Shown piece by piece: positions 24,040 to 35,224 of a stretch of DNA of 64,000 nucleotides. Source of the DNA: Macrobrachium rosenbergii (taxonomy: Eukaryota; Arthropoda; Malacostraca; Decapoda; Palaemonidae). The stretch spans positions 41,670,599 through 41,734,598 of the forward strand of contig NC_089744.1 of assembly GCF_040412425.1 (NCBI RefSeq). The letters are read 5' to 3'. The notes under the pieces were generated by a model. It saw only the letters and a list, made by a program, of their open reading frames with translations. It ran no database searches and had not been told where the DNA came from. Position numbers and translations under genes: made by a program. The first letter of the stretch is position 1. Each line of letters begins with the position of its first letter.

Positions 24040-24715
24040 AGAAAGTGACGCCCCTATCCTTCGTGCGCCTGTAGGGGCCAGACTCTCCCTCTTCTGGAAG
24101 ATGTGGAGTGCCAGAGGTATGGAGCCTTGGACGGTCAGGGTTCTCAAAGAGGGTTACTTTGTTCCATTCATAGAGTACCCTCCTCTCGTAACTTCACCAA
24201 TCACATTGATGGCATACTCGGAGGGCTCCAAGAGGTTCATAGCTCTCACTGAGGAAATGTCATCTCCTAAGAAAAAGGGCTTGTTCGTAGTCCCCAAGTC
24301 ATCGGGATGGTGGAGACCTGTCCTTGAACTTCTACGTACAGAAAACGAAGTTCAAGATGGAGACAAATCAGTCAGTGTTATCCTCCATCCAGCAGGGCAA
24401 TTGGATGATAACACTAGACATGCAGAATGCATATTTCCACATTCTAGTACATCTGGAATCGAGGAAATAGCTGAGATTTGTCTTTGGGGGCAGAGTTTTC
24501 CAGTTTCAACCTCTGTGTTTTGGTTTCTCCACTACCCCTCGGGTATTCACGCAATTCCTACCTCCCCTCACGAGATGGCTACATCTGCTAGGTATCAACA
24601 TGCTTATACCTAGATGACTGGCTCCTCCACTTCCCATCACAGGAGCAATGCATGAAGGATCTGCAGATAACCCTTCTCCTTGCCAAGGAACTTGGCCTTT
24701 TGGAAATTCCATCAA
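24040..24715 (+). pseudogene. DIRS reverse transcriptase, copy d (truncated)
   Basis: Polymerase of DIRS copy d. It starts near APVGARLSLFWKMWSARG (24070), then GLFVVPKSSGWWRPVL (about 24280, fingers/palm entry), LDMQNAYFHILV (about 24413, first catalytic Asp), WGQSFPVSTSVFWF (about 24487), and YLDDWLL at 24607-24627, so the catalytic YxDD is intact. Several frame changes separate these blocks. The rest of the polymerase and all of RNase H are absent, because the sequence passes directly into the recombinase start by about 24725. It is inactive. Confidence 0.8.
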
Positions 24716-24719
24716 GGAC

Positions 24720-25970
24720 TATCCGCTCTACCTCTGACAGGCTTCAGACCATCCAGAGACTTGTCAGAGCGAAGGGATTTTCAAAGCAAGCTGCAGAAGC
24801 TATTACAAGATGCAGATGTCAGTCTACCAGCCAAGTCTGCCTGGATAAGTAGGCTATCTTCCACGAGGTGTAGCAACAATAACATTTCATCTGCTAAAAC
24901 CACTATAGCTCAAATAGTGGACTTCCTTCTATTTCTAAGGACCTCCAAGGGGCTCTCTTCTTCAACTGTTAGAGGCTATAGGTCGAAGTTAGAATCTGTT
25001 TTTAAGCATAGAGGAGTGGACTTGGCATCTAATCAAGACCTGAGTGATATAATTAAGTCTTTTGAGACTACCAAACAGGTGAGAGACGACTCATATCGTG
25101 GAACCTAGATGTGGTGCCTAAATGGTTAACAGGCCCTGCATTTGAGCCTCTCCGTTCCATTTCATTTAAGAACCTGACAAAGAAGACTCTTTTTCTAGTA
25201 CAGCAGTCCCTGGTTATCAGCAGGGATTCTATTCTGAGGGTGTGATGATAACCAAAAATCGCTGCTAACTGAAAATCAGTGATTTTCGGGGCTTTTTCGG
25301 CAATTTTTGGGGCTTATCGGCTCCAAAAAGCACCGATTTTTGGTTATCAGCACCTCTGTTAGGTATGTATTGCTGCCAATACCCAATTATCAGCACCAAT
25401 AAAAGCAGAATTTGGCGATTTTCAGCACCAGAAATTGCCAATTTTCGTCGCTAGACAAGCGCCGTAAAACCGGATCCCTGTTAACTGGGGACTGCCGGTA
25501 CCTTTGGCTACTGCTAAACGGGTAAGCGAGTTGCAGGCTATTGACAAGTGCATCGGTTTTTCTCAAGGAGACGCTGTCTGCACCTCCTTGCTTGGCTTCC
25601 TAGCTAAGAACGAGCCTCCATCTAAACCCTGGCCACGCTTGTTCTCCATTAAGAACTTACTGGACATTCTAGGACCAGAGGAGGAGGAAAGGGTCCTTTG
25701 CCCAGTAAGGGCTTTGAGGTATTACTTAGACAGGACTGAGAGGATCAAAGGCCCTGCCAGTAATCTCTGGTGTTCTGTGAAGAATCCATCAAAACCCATG
25801 TCCAAGAATGAGCTGTCATTTTTCCTCAGAAGCCTTATTATAGAGGCACACTCTCATATAATAGAAGATGTCCTGCCTACCTTTAAGGCGAGAGCATACA
25901 ATATTAGGGCTGTCACTACTTCGTATCCTTTTAGGCGTAACTGTCGCTCTCGACAGTCCTCCAGTTAACA
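24720..25970 (+). pseudogene. DIRS tyrosine recombinase, copy d (interrupted)
   Basis: The best-preserved recombinase of the window. It has STSDRLQTIQRLVRAKGFSK at the start, SSSTVRGYRSKLESVFKHRG (core-binding domain), TKKTLFL up to 25199, then a MITE (25201-25498), then ATAKRVSELQA (first Arg), LLGFLAKNEPPSKPWPR, ERVLCPVRALRYYLDRTE and SKNELSFFLRSL. In the HxxR box the copy reads YNIR, so the catalytic His is a Tyr. The C-terminus with the nucleophilic Tyr is not readable. It is inactive for at least three reasons: the MITE, the His loss and the truncated end. Confidence 0.87.
25201..25498 (+). mobile_element. Family A MITE, copy 3, inside the recombinase
   Basis: It starts cagcagtccctggttat and ends ggggactgccg, flanked by TA on both sides (25199-25200 and 25499-25500). 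About 298 bp. The reading frame of the recombinase resumes on the other side. Confidence 0.85.
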
Positions 25971-26539
25971 TACTGGAAATGCAGTTCCATTTTTGCCTCA
26001 CACTATGAAAAAATAGAAATGACGTTTGAAACTCACAGTACCCTAGGTCCGTTATTGGTGGTTGGCTTGGTGTTGGGGGAAGAAGCATAGGAAGCACCCC
26101 TTCTTATCCATAACTTCTTCGCCTTGAATTTTGGGTGTTGAGTTTCTTTTGGGGAACCTGGGGGTACTTGTAACCTGAGAGCCCACCAGTCTGTGGTAGT
26201 GGTATGATGGTTTTTAATCATTATTATTATTGTTGGTGTAGGTAACTACTTTATTTGGTCTATTGTATTTTGGTATTGTGTTCAGGGCAAGGGCAGATTT
26301 TGTCTCTGTTGCTTTATGGGTGTTCAGAAGACTCCTTCATTCCAAAGCTCCTTTTAAAAGCAGGGACTTCTCACAGCTATACCAGCTATACTGCTAAGTC
26401 ACCACAGCCTGTTGCCTGTTCCCAGGCTGCAGCTGAGCGCCACTGGAAAGGTGGCTCAGTTAGTGCTAATCGTCTGTCATCAGACTCGGGTAACTTGTTG
26501 CCCGACATACATGCCAGCGGCTTTGAGTTATCTCCTCTA

Positions 26540-28190
26540 GGCCTTTGAAGAGGCAGTCTGCCATTGTGGACAGTTGTCCTCCTCCTGTTAAGAGGTATAA
26601 GGAGACAAGTGCCAGTCTACAACCTTCATCACCATTCCACCTTCGGACAGCCGGTAGTCTATGAGGTTTTTGAGCGACCAGTGCTTGTGCCTAGTCTCCC
26701 TGATCTTTCTCGTAAGTGTCCATCGCCCTCTTCTCTTCAGTCTCGTGTTTCTGAACGCCCATCCCCATGTCGCTCACTTTGGCGCTGAACTCAGCTTCTT
26801 CAACCTACGCAGCACCAACTTCAGTCTGCTCGGCGCCAGCTGCGGACTGCTCGGTGCTAACCTCGCCGTTTCCGCGCCCATCTCCGCAGGATTCTTCCCT
26901 GGCCCCACTTTGTCGTCAGCTGGAGGATATTATGGGTTTTTTGAAGAAAAGATCTTCATCTTCAAAGAGCAAGGATCCATCTTTGTCTCTGATTTCATCA
27001 GATGAGGCGGAAGCAGAGCATGATTCCATCCCTTCATTAGCTTACTCCAGTTTGCTGAAGTTCTTCCTGGCAAACTTTCCTGACTTTTTCGACCCTGCTT
27101 CTTCTGCTTCACCTGCGTCTACCTTCCTCATGAGGAAACGCTCTTTGGACGCTGCTCATCTCCCAAGTTAGTTCTTTCCTCCTCTTTGAAGAAATTCCTT
27201 CAAGAAGTGAATGAGTGGTTGACCTATGATAGGGAACAAGGTAAAGCTACCTTTGCCTTCCCTCCCTCTAAGCTTCTGAAGAGGAAATACCGCTTATATG
27301 CGACTGGAGAGGCACCTGCATTGGGAGTCTCTGACTTCTCCCAAGGGGACTTCCCCGGTCTGGTTGATGCTACGTGCTGAGCTGCATTCGCCTTGCCAAG
27401 ATTATGTTTTTCTCTCTCGATCTTGTTCATCTCGTCAAGAACTTTTTTAAAGTTTTGGAGATCTTCAGTTTTCTGGACTCGACTGTGGGAGCTTTGGCAA
27501 GAAAAAATTGAAGACTGTCTGACCCTGCCGAAGATTTTGCTTCTGACTGACTTGGTGTTTTACCATGTGCCGTAAAGCCGTCAGGGATGGTTCTGCTGAA
27601 CTTGCTTCTCTTTTCTCGATGGGCATCCTCAAGAAATGGAAGTTGTGGTGTTCATTTGCCACAAAGGAAGTAACTACGAAGCAGAAATCAGCGGTCTTGT
27701 TTTCTCCCTTAGGCAAGACCCATCTCTTCCTTCAGGAGACAGTTAAGGAAGTGTTATCAGCCCTTCAGAAGAAATCCACTACAGATCCTTTAGCTCAGTC
27801 TGCCAAGCGCCTGAAGGAAACTCCCTCTGTTCCAAGTATTTCTTGCCCTTGCAACTGCAGCCCTTTCATGGAGCAAGATCAAAACCTCAACCCAGACCTC
27901 AAGCTAACCTGCGTCCTCCATCGAGGTCCATCAAGAAGTTTACTTTCAAGCCTGCTGCTAAGAAATGAAGCTTTTGTCCTTCATGCACCCGTTGGAGGCG
28001 AGCTTTGTCTCTTTTGGGAGGAATGGAGTCGCACAGGAGTGGACTGGGTGGTCCAAGTAGTGAGAAGTGGTTACTCCATTCCTCTCAGACAGGTCTCCCT
28101 TGTCCAGGTCTCCGATCATCTCGATGACCTGCTCAGCAGGGTCCAAGAAGTTTTTTGGCTCTTGGTCAAGAGGTAGAGTCCTTGATTCAA
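26540..28190 (+). pseudogene. DIRS ORF1 (Gag-like), copy e, running into polymerase start
   Basis: This has the same blocks as copy d: CRQLEDIMGFLKKRS (about 26910), SLLKFFLANFPDFF (about 27050), ASTFLMRKRSLDAAHLPS (about 27115), ATFAFPPSKLLKR (about 27247), LKKWKLWCSFATKEV (about 27630) and LFSPLGKTHLFLQETVKEVL (about 27700). Downstream, APVGGELCLFWEEW (about 27985) corresponds to the polymerase start. A minisatellite rich in GGCGCC-like cores lies at 26780-26880. Frame changes occur near 27170 and 27375. Confidence 0.65.
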
Positions 28191-28500
28191 GATGGGGCAA
28201 TAGAGGAGGTACTGGATCATTAATCGGAGAGGTTTTACAACCAACCCTTCCAAGTCCCCAAATCATCGGGGGGCTGGAGGCCTGTCCTGGACGTCAGCGC
28301 CCTGAACTTATTCATAGTAAAGACGAAACCAGCTGTGGGCCTCTTCGCAACATCAAGAAGTTATCATGTGCCTCTCTGTGGCTCCCCAGTCACGGACCAT
28401 CTCGCATGGCGACGGATGCCATGCTGTTGGATTGGACGGGCTTGGATGTCCACGCCTTCCCACCTTCTGAATTGATCAGCGTTCCATTCTGGCCCAGGTA
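28190..28500 (+). pseudogene. DIRS polymerase remnant with internal deletion, copy e
   Basis: FQVPKSSGGWRPVLDVSALNLF (about 28245) is the start of the reverse transcriptase. Within about 100 bp the text changes to LFATSRSYHVPL and MATDAMLLDWTGLDVHAFPP (about 28405), which belongs to the end of RNase H. The whole palm, including YxDD, and most of RNase H have been lost in one deletion. Confidence 0.7.
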
Positions 28501-29124
28501 AGAATTGTTTCCAGATCTGCTGTGCCTGTTAGTGGACTTCCCAAGACTTCTGCCACAAAGACAGTCGCTGCTCAGACAAGCACACTTCCTCAGGTCCCAT
28601 CAAGGATTGTCCACTCGGGCCCTGACAGGCTTCAGACTGTTGGGGGGCTTTGTCAGAGTGTAAAGGCTTTTCAAAGCAAACTACAGAAGCTTTTGCTAGG
28701 CGCAAAAAATCTTCTGCTAGCAGGCTCTACCAATCCAAGTGGTCAGCTTTCAGAGGATGGTACTGACAGATAACATCTCATCTTCTGAAACCTCTATAAG
28801 CAAGTTAGCTGACTTTTGGCCTTTCCTGAGGACCGATAGGAAGTTGTCTTCTTCTACCATAAAGGGGTATAGGCCATTGTTGTAAGACCTCAGAGATTTT
28901 ATCAGATCCTTCGAAACCTCCATTAGAAAGCCTGGATTTTCTCTCCTGGAATTTGGATGTTGTTCTGAAGTGGCTTAGGAGCTCATCCTTCTAACAACCC
29001 AGATCGGACTCTTTTCAGAATCTCACTGGGGAGACTCTCATTCTTGTGGCATTAGAGATTGCAAACGCGATAGCAAGAGGTAAGCCTTCAACATGAGAGT
29101 AGGTTTTGCAGATGGAAATGCAGT

Positions 29125-29215
<91 letters not shown>

Positions 29216-29275
29216 TTCCTCACCAAGAATGAGGATGTTTCCAAACCTCGGCCTCGCTTGTTCATTATTAGGAGC
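28500..29275 (+). pseudogene. DIRS tyrosine recombinase, copy e, N-terminal part
   Basis: This is the core-binding portion in mixed frames. SSSTIKGYRPLL lies near 28850 and RSFETS near 28908, with the RIVHSGPDRLQTVGGL start near 28605. An 84-bp (CT)n tract replaces part of the catalytic domain at 29128-29211. It is followed by LTKNEDVSKPRPRLFIIRSL up to the TTAA insertion at 29276. Confidence 0.7.
29128..29211 (+). repeat. (CT)n microsatellite in a recombinase remnant
   Basis: About 42 CT units without interruption. In the other copies this position encodes the segment after the first catalytic arginine, so the tract grew inside, or replaced, coding sequence of a dead element. Confidence 0.95.
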
Positions 29276-29279
29276 TTAA

Positions 29280-31121
29280 CCCTTAAACGCCGACTGGACG
29301 TATCGTAAGTCGACTAAAATTGTCTGTCAGGTGACGAGTGGACGTACTGTACGTCGACTACAAAAAAATTTCAACCTTCAGTCAACTTTGACTTGACTGA
29401 AATGGTCGAAAAACGCAATTGTAAGCTAAAACTCTTACATTCTAGTAATATTCAATCATTTACCTTCATTTTGCAACAAATTGGAAGTCTCTAGCACAAT
29501 ATTTCGATTTATGGTGAATTTTTGAAAAAAACTTTTTCCTTATGTCTGCGCACGGTAACTCGGCTGAACATCTCAGAAATTCTTTTGTCACTTTGTCGTA
29601 ATGTTTGCACCATTTTATATTAGTCGTTACATAAAGTTTTATATACGAAAATGTGTGCAATTTCATGTAGAATACAACAAAAAATAACTCATGGTTGTAG
29701 CTTTTATCAGTTTTGAAATATTTTCATATAAATCACGATAAGTGCCAAAATTTCAACTTTTGGTAAACTTTGACTCGACCGAAATGGTCGAAAAACGTAA
29801 TTGTAAGTTAAAATTCTTACATTCCAGTAATATTCAATCATTTACCTTCATTTTGCAACCAATTGGAAGTCTCTAGCACAATATTTCGATTTATGGTGAA
29901 TTTAAAAAAAAAAACATTTTTCCTTACATCCGCGCACGGTAACTCGGCCGACCATCTCAGAAATTCTTTTGTCGCTGTTGTAATGTTTGCACCGTTTTAT
30001 ATTAGTCATTACATAAAGTTTTATATATGAAAATGTGCTCAATTTCATGTAGAATACAACAAAAATAACTCATGGTTGTAGCTTTTATCAGTTTTGAAAT
30101 ATTTTCATATAAATCACGATAAGTGCCAAAATTTCAACCTTCGGTCAACTTTGACTCGACCGAAATGGTCGATAAACACAATTGTAAGCTAAAACGCTTA
30201 CATTCTAGTAACATTCAATCATTTACCTTCATTTTGCAACAAATTGGAAGTCTCTAGCACAATATTTCCATTTATGGTGAATTTTTAAAAAAAAACTTCT
30301 TCCTTACGTCCGCGCGGTAACTCAGCCGAACATCTCAGAAATTCTTTCGTCACTTTGTCATAATGTTTGCACCGTTTTATATTAGTCGTTACATAAAGTT
30401 TTATATATTAAAATGTGCTCAATTTCATGTAGAATACAACAAAAAATAACTCATGGTTGTAGCTTTTATCAGTTTTGAAATATATTCATATAAATCACGA
30501 TAAATAGAAAAAATTTCAACCTTCGGTCAACTTTAACTCGACCGAAATGGTCGAAAAATGCAATTGTAAGCTAAAACACTTACATTCTAATAATATTCAA
30601 ACAATTACGTTCATTTTGCAACAAACGGGAAGTCTAGCACAATATTTCGATTTATGGTGAATTTTTGAAAAATAACTTTTTTTTACGTCCGCGAGTTACG
30701 AATTCATGGATCATTTTGTGATAATATTTTCTCTGTGTTGCTTTGATTGTTTTACAATTTGTTAAATACCAAAGTCATCGCAATTTAGTGTACAATACAA
30801 AAAAAAAAAAATAACTCATTAGCTTTAACCGTTTTGCTCACAGTGCGATTTGTATACAATTATATACAGTATGAAATTTTTTTTTGCACTGTCATATATT
30901 TCAATATTTATATATGATAATGATATTTTTTTTAATTTGTGATGGTTGCATACTGAACTTCAGGCAATGACAAAAAAAGGAGCCAAAAATGAACTCTTAA
31001 TCTTAAAAATTAAGCGTGCTGTGATTTTTTGAAAAAACTTTTTTTCCTCTTCGGCGCTAACTCCCGAATGCCGCCGGCATACGGCAAACACTTTTGTAAA
31101 TAGAGGCTCGGCGTTTAATGG
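29280..31121 (-). mobile_element. Family D piggyBac-like element, copy 2 (inverse orientation)
   Basis: 1,842 bp between TTAA at 29276-29279 and at 31122-31125. It begins CCCTTAAACGCCGACTGG and ends GGCGTTTAATGG, the reverse of copy 1. It contains four tandem monomers. Removing it together with one TTAA restores a continuous recombinase frame, shown by comparison with copy d near 25655. Confidence 0.87.
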
Positions 31122-31125
31122 TTAA

Positions 31126-31400
31126 TGGACATCCTCAGGCCAGGGGAGAAAGAGAGACTTCTTTGTCCTGTGGGAACCTTGAAGTTCTATCTTCAGAGGA
31201 CAGAAAAGATCAGAGGACCCTCCGACAAGTTTCGGTGCTCAGTGAAGATCCCTTCACGCCCTCTGTCAAAGAATGTGCCTTCTTTCTTCCTTAGAAGTTT
31301 GATTACAGAAATGCATTCTCAAGTTCAGGAAGATGTTTTATCTTCCCTTATGGTCAAAGCTCATGAGGTTCAGGCTGTCGCTCTCAGCCAGTAGTGTCCC
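31126..31400 (+). pseudogene. DIRS tyrosine recombinase, copy e, C-terminal part
   Basis: It continues after the TTAA insertion with LLCPVGTLKFYLQRTEKIRG, SKNVPSFFLRSL and the HxxR box. There it reads HEVQ, so the second catalytic arginine is a glutamine. The tyrosine region is replaced by a minisatellite with GGCGCC cores (31410-31560). It is inactive. Confidence 0.8.
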
Positions 31401-31559
31401 TCTTTTTCGACTCGCTTGGCGCCCACCTCGGGTCAGTCTTACACACTCGACCATTTGGCGCCAACTGTGGAGAGTTCAGAGCCAATACTTGGGCACTAGC
31501 CGTCAACAGTGGGGCTCTTGCCGCCAAATTCCGGGTGCTCGGCGCTGACTTCCGGGATC

Positions 31560-32765
31560 CATGGCTGGCATAGTTGAGAAAGGAAGCATAGAGGGCTCTC
31601 TGTCCCTCTTCCGTCCCTTCGCCTTGTTGTAAGGTCGTTGAGTTTAAGGGATGCTTGGGGCTAAAGTGTACATGGAGTACCCACCAGTTTTAATGGTTGG
31701 GTTAGTGGCTCTTTATTTTAGTTGTAGGTGACAGTGTTGTGTTTTTTCTGGTCTATGTACAGGGCAAGGATGCTATTTTTTGTCTTTGTTAACCATCGGT
31801 AAACTTCCATGGCTGCAAAGTACCCACTAAAGTAGAGGCGGCTCTTGGCCAATACTGCCATGTCCTCTACAGGTTAAGGTGAGCGCCGACCAGAGGCGGT
31901 ACCTGCCTAAAGCAGCTCTCTTACCAGTTAAGGTACAGCAAGCATTGACCCAATGCTGTCAACCTCTCTAGTTTGAAATCATTATCTTTATAAATGTTTT
32001 GGATTAGAACATGTCATGATTCCCACCTCCTCTCAGTGTGGAATCAGCTATGTAATTGCTTGGTAAGTCACTTATATAAAAAAAGACATTTTTATGATAA
32101 AATAGTTTTATATATACTTACCAAGCAATTACATAATCAGAGCTCACCCTGCTCCCTGTAACGGACATATGGGCATTGAATGAATTGAAGCTCTTTTCTG
32201 AGTTGTACCTATCAGTCCCAAAAGTGGGCGGGACTTGTCACTTACACTAGCGATGGTAGCGCCACAGCAAAGATTTGGATTCTTAAGACTGCTGTGTGGA
32301 AAGCTAGTAGCTATGTAATTGTTTGGTAGTATATATAAAACTTTATTTTATCATAAAAATGACATTTTCATCTTCATAACAGACTGTTTTTGGAACAGAA
32401 TATGTCCATTTATCCCACCACCTATCAATGTGGGTTTCAGCTGTGTAATTGCTTGGTAAGTTACATATATGAAAATGGTATTTTCAAGATAAAATTAAGT
32501 TTCATATATACTTACCAGGTAATTACAGATCAGAGCCCTCCCTCCTCCCCTCTGATAGACATTAAGCACAATAGAAGTGATCCTCTCTTTTTGTTATACC
32601 TATTGTTCCCCGATAGAGGGCTGGGTAGTTACCTACACTAAAAAACAAATGAATCGCTACCGTGAACTTCAAATTTTTAATTGCCACGTGAATAGAAAGT
32701 ATAGCTGTGTAATTACTTGGTAAGTATACTTTATTGAAACTAATTTTATATGAAACTAAGCTCTT
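31560..32765 (+). mobile_element. DIRS 3' non-coding regions and terminal repeats (two 3' ends in series)
   Basis: A 3' region like that after 2045 is followed by terminal arms at 32040-32130 and 32300-32355 ('gcttggtaagt', 'tttatcataaaaatgac'). A second, partial 3' end follows (32365-32765), with its own arms at about 32440-32530 and 32700-32730. The second belongs to another copy of which only the end is left. Confidence 0.65.
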
Positions 32766-32847
32766 TTATCATGAAAGTACCATTTTTCTCTGAAGGTTCC
32801 CAGTTTTTACAGCCCCCCTAGGGGTCTAAGCTCTGTCTGCGAGGTTT

Positions 32848-32912
32848 TCCTCCTGTTACACCTTTAAAACCTTTCTACTATCAATTTCCTTTTCAGTGCT
32901 GAATGACTGAGT
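32848..32912 (+). repeat. Dispersed crustacean-type repeat, copy 2 (partial)
   Basis: About 65 bp match 4613-4683: gcgaggttttcctcctgttaca, then a stretch ending in cagtgctgaatgac. It is a truncated copy of the same dispersed repeat, next to an eroded DIRS 3' end. Confidence 0.5.
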
Positions 32913-32970
32913 CCCAGGAGTTCTTACAGAGGGTTGGTGATTGGTAGGTGGGTCACAATAGCTGGAGTCC

Positions 32971-34207
32971 AACAATTTAATGATGTCCAGATAAATTCAA
33001 AGTACAAGCATGAAGAAGAAGCTTCTTTTCAGATCTAGCAGCTTTAAATGTAAATGACCTTATGCACCACTGATATTAACTGGACAACAGCATCATGTTG
33101 TCTGTATTGAAGAAAGTAACCTTAGCTGCCCCTAGAAGAAGGGTTCAGCAGTCTCTTTTGTACATTGAACTTATCTCAGAGAACTTTCCATATGGAACAA
33201 GTTCAGGCAGTTTCTCTGCATTTACTGGTATTTAACCTTTGTGCCAGCTGTGATCCAATAGCTCCTGTAACTGATCAGTGTCGATCAGGCAGCTGTAGGC
33301 ATGATCTCCAGGCTTACAAGTAAACCATGGTGAACTCAACAGGCATAGTGTGTCTACCAGGGCAGGTCTCCCAAGAATTTTGCTGTGAATATGGTTGCTC
33401 TGCAGATATTCACACCTTCCAAGAGAGTGATCTGCATAGGCTGGAGTGATTCATATTAAATGGTGGTTATTAGTGAAACTGCACTTTGCCATTGATTTAA
33501 TCCATGGACTGGGTCTCAGGTAGAGGAACAACATAATGACTCCATTTCTTATTCTTGCTGTGGTTCATTTTGTGAGAAAGGACAAGGAGAATGCTTTTCT
33601 TAGTTGGTGCAATCTGTAGGTACTTGAACAAACGTGTATGTTATTGTTTCCCATAGAAGATAACTGGAAAAATAAGCTTGTTTTGGTTACAATTTCAGTG
33701 CTGATATAAGTTATGTAAAATACTATATTTGAAGTAATAGTTGTTGTTGCTGGAGCACTTTACCATTAACAGAAGCCCACTTCCAGGCAGTTGCCTTGTA
33801 ACTGATGAATGTACTTGACTGGTAACATGTCATACAGATAAAGACTGTTATAGAATAGGAGAACACACCTCATGTGAAAAAGACTGGGATCCTTTTGAGA
33901 TATATGTTGGATATCCAGGTACTACTGTAGATTTGATTAAATTGAAGGTACCCATGACCAACTAGATAACAGCTGGAGTGCCACATGAAGTTAGGCAACA
34001 GAAGATAAAGAGCATTGATGACTGAAGGAGCATCTTTTATAGTACTCCTGTATACAGATACTTTGGCAAAAGACATAAAGGAGGGGGGCCCACACCAACA
34101 ATTTAATGATGTCCAGCATATATTTGAAGCACAAGCATGGAGAAGAATCTTCTTTCCAGATCCAGCCGCTTAGGAGGTAGATGATCTCATGCACCACTGA
34201 TATTTTC
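32971..34207 (+). repeat. Direct repeat pair of ~110 bp
   Basis: The sequence starting caacaatttaatgatgtcca at 32971 recurs at 34096 with the same continuation up to 'atgcaccactgatatt'. The 1 kb between is plain intron. No coding content is seen here or in 34210-34786. Confidence 0.7.
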
Positions 34208-34786
34208 TGCTGAATAACTGCTGAATAGCCTAGAAAATATCCTAAATCGGACTTTGTTATAAATAGGGAATTAAATTTTTTTATTTTAACGCCAAGTACA
34301 AAGTTTTATGTAATGTAGCGTCCTTTTTTTACTTTACAAAATAAGCCTCCTGTTTTCCTAATAGTGCCCTACTTTCAACCCATCTAAATGATGCAAGTGT
34401 ATGGTAAGCAAGCAAGATATCTTAATTGACTATAACCACTGTTAATTCAAAAAAATTTTTGGCATTTGGTTTGATGTGCAATTGTCAGGTTTTAAAGTAT
34501 AAGTAAAATATTAAATTTGTATTTATGAAACACAGTAAAGTAATAGCTAGCTTTGTAATGAATTTATGATGCAACCCTACATATCTCTCTCTGCTGAATT
34601 TAGGAAGTTAAAAATATTCTTTGATGGAAAATGTAACCAAATTTATAAAAGCAAAATTGCAGTAATAAGTATTAATTTAAATTGTAAAATTAAATTAATT
34701 AGTATATAGTCTGTAGTCACAAGAATGCTGCTATGTTATAAACTGCACTTTACCCTGAAATATCTTCCTTTCTCTTAACCCCCCAG

Positions 34787-34877
34787 CCTCCAAGTTTGAT
34801 AGTAGCAAGGCAGAATAACCTTTCAATGCATTCTAGATCACAGAATGGATTAGGAGACTATTCCAATGATGAAAATG
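34787..34877 (+). CDS. SH2B/Lnk adaptor gene, short linker exon
   Basis: A 91-bp exon between a pyrimidine-rich acceptor (cccccag) and a strong donor (ATG|gtaagc). It encodes 30 residues starting PPSLIVARQNN and ending DYSNDEN, plus one base that completes a valine codon with the first two bases of the exon at 57218. It has no stop and is polar and serine/asparagine-rich, as expected for the linker just before the SH2 domain. It stands isolated between a tract of plain intron and the left end of a DIRS element at about 34905. Both junction phases fit their neighbours, which is the main evidence. It is too short to recognise by homology alone. Confidence 0.72.
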
Positions 34878-35224
34878 GTAAGCAATTGGAATTTTTATTT
34901 TTGTATAAGTAACTTACCAAGTAATTACATAGCTAGTGGTTTCACTCACGCATCAGCTTAAATATTAAAAAATTGCGGTAGCTCTTTGATTGTTTAGTGT
35001 AGGTGACTGGCACCACCCACTAACGGGAATACTGTACTAGGAACGACTTAGCAGACAACCTCATTCTGTTTCTCCCGCTCTCAGTGTTAACAGCGGGTGT
35101 TTGCAGTAGCATTGTTCATTGTTTTTTGGTTGAATAATTGGAGTTCAGTGAAGTATTATCGCTTATTTCTAGTAGCCTTCAAGCTTGATAGCTTTCAGGA
35201 CCAATTTTTTCTTGTTTTGTTATT

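Larger units (their letters stand above)
19235..26345 (+). mobile_element. DIRS-like element, first lineage, copy d (5' end to 3' region)
   Basis: It starts with the terminal sequence taacttaccaagtaattaca at about 19241, which is the inverse of the 3' ends at 2640, 32110 and 32500. Then follow ORF1 (split by a piggyBac-like element and a MITE), reverse transcriptase, and a recombinase split by another MITE. RNase H is deleted between about 24715 and the recombinase start. The right terminal repeat is missing: 3' non-coding sequence runs to about 26345 and then meets ORF1 of the next copy. Confidence 0.8.
26390..32355 (+). mobile_element. DIRS-like element, first lineage, copy e (5' truncated)
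   Basis: It begins in ORF1 without a terminal repeat, immediately after 3' sequence of copy d. It contains ORF1, the entry of the reverse transcriptase, a fragment of the RNase H end, and a recombinase split by (CT)n and a piggyBac-like element. The 3' terminal repeats lie at about 32040-32355. A large deletion joins reverse transcriptase to the end of RNase H near 28330. Confidence 0.8.
5063..34786 (+). other. Intron of the SH2B/Lnk gene, ~29.7 kb
   Basis: This interval is bounded by gtaaag and cccccag and phase 0 on both sides. It holds most of the transposable elements listed separately. I found no further exon of the gene inside it, and the phases of the bounding exons need none. The stretches 5063-5450, 18190-18386 and 18630-19230 have no recognisable gene or repeat. 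Confidence 0.65.
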
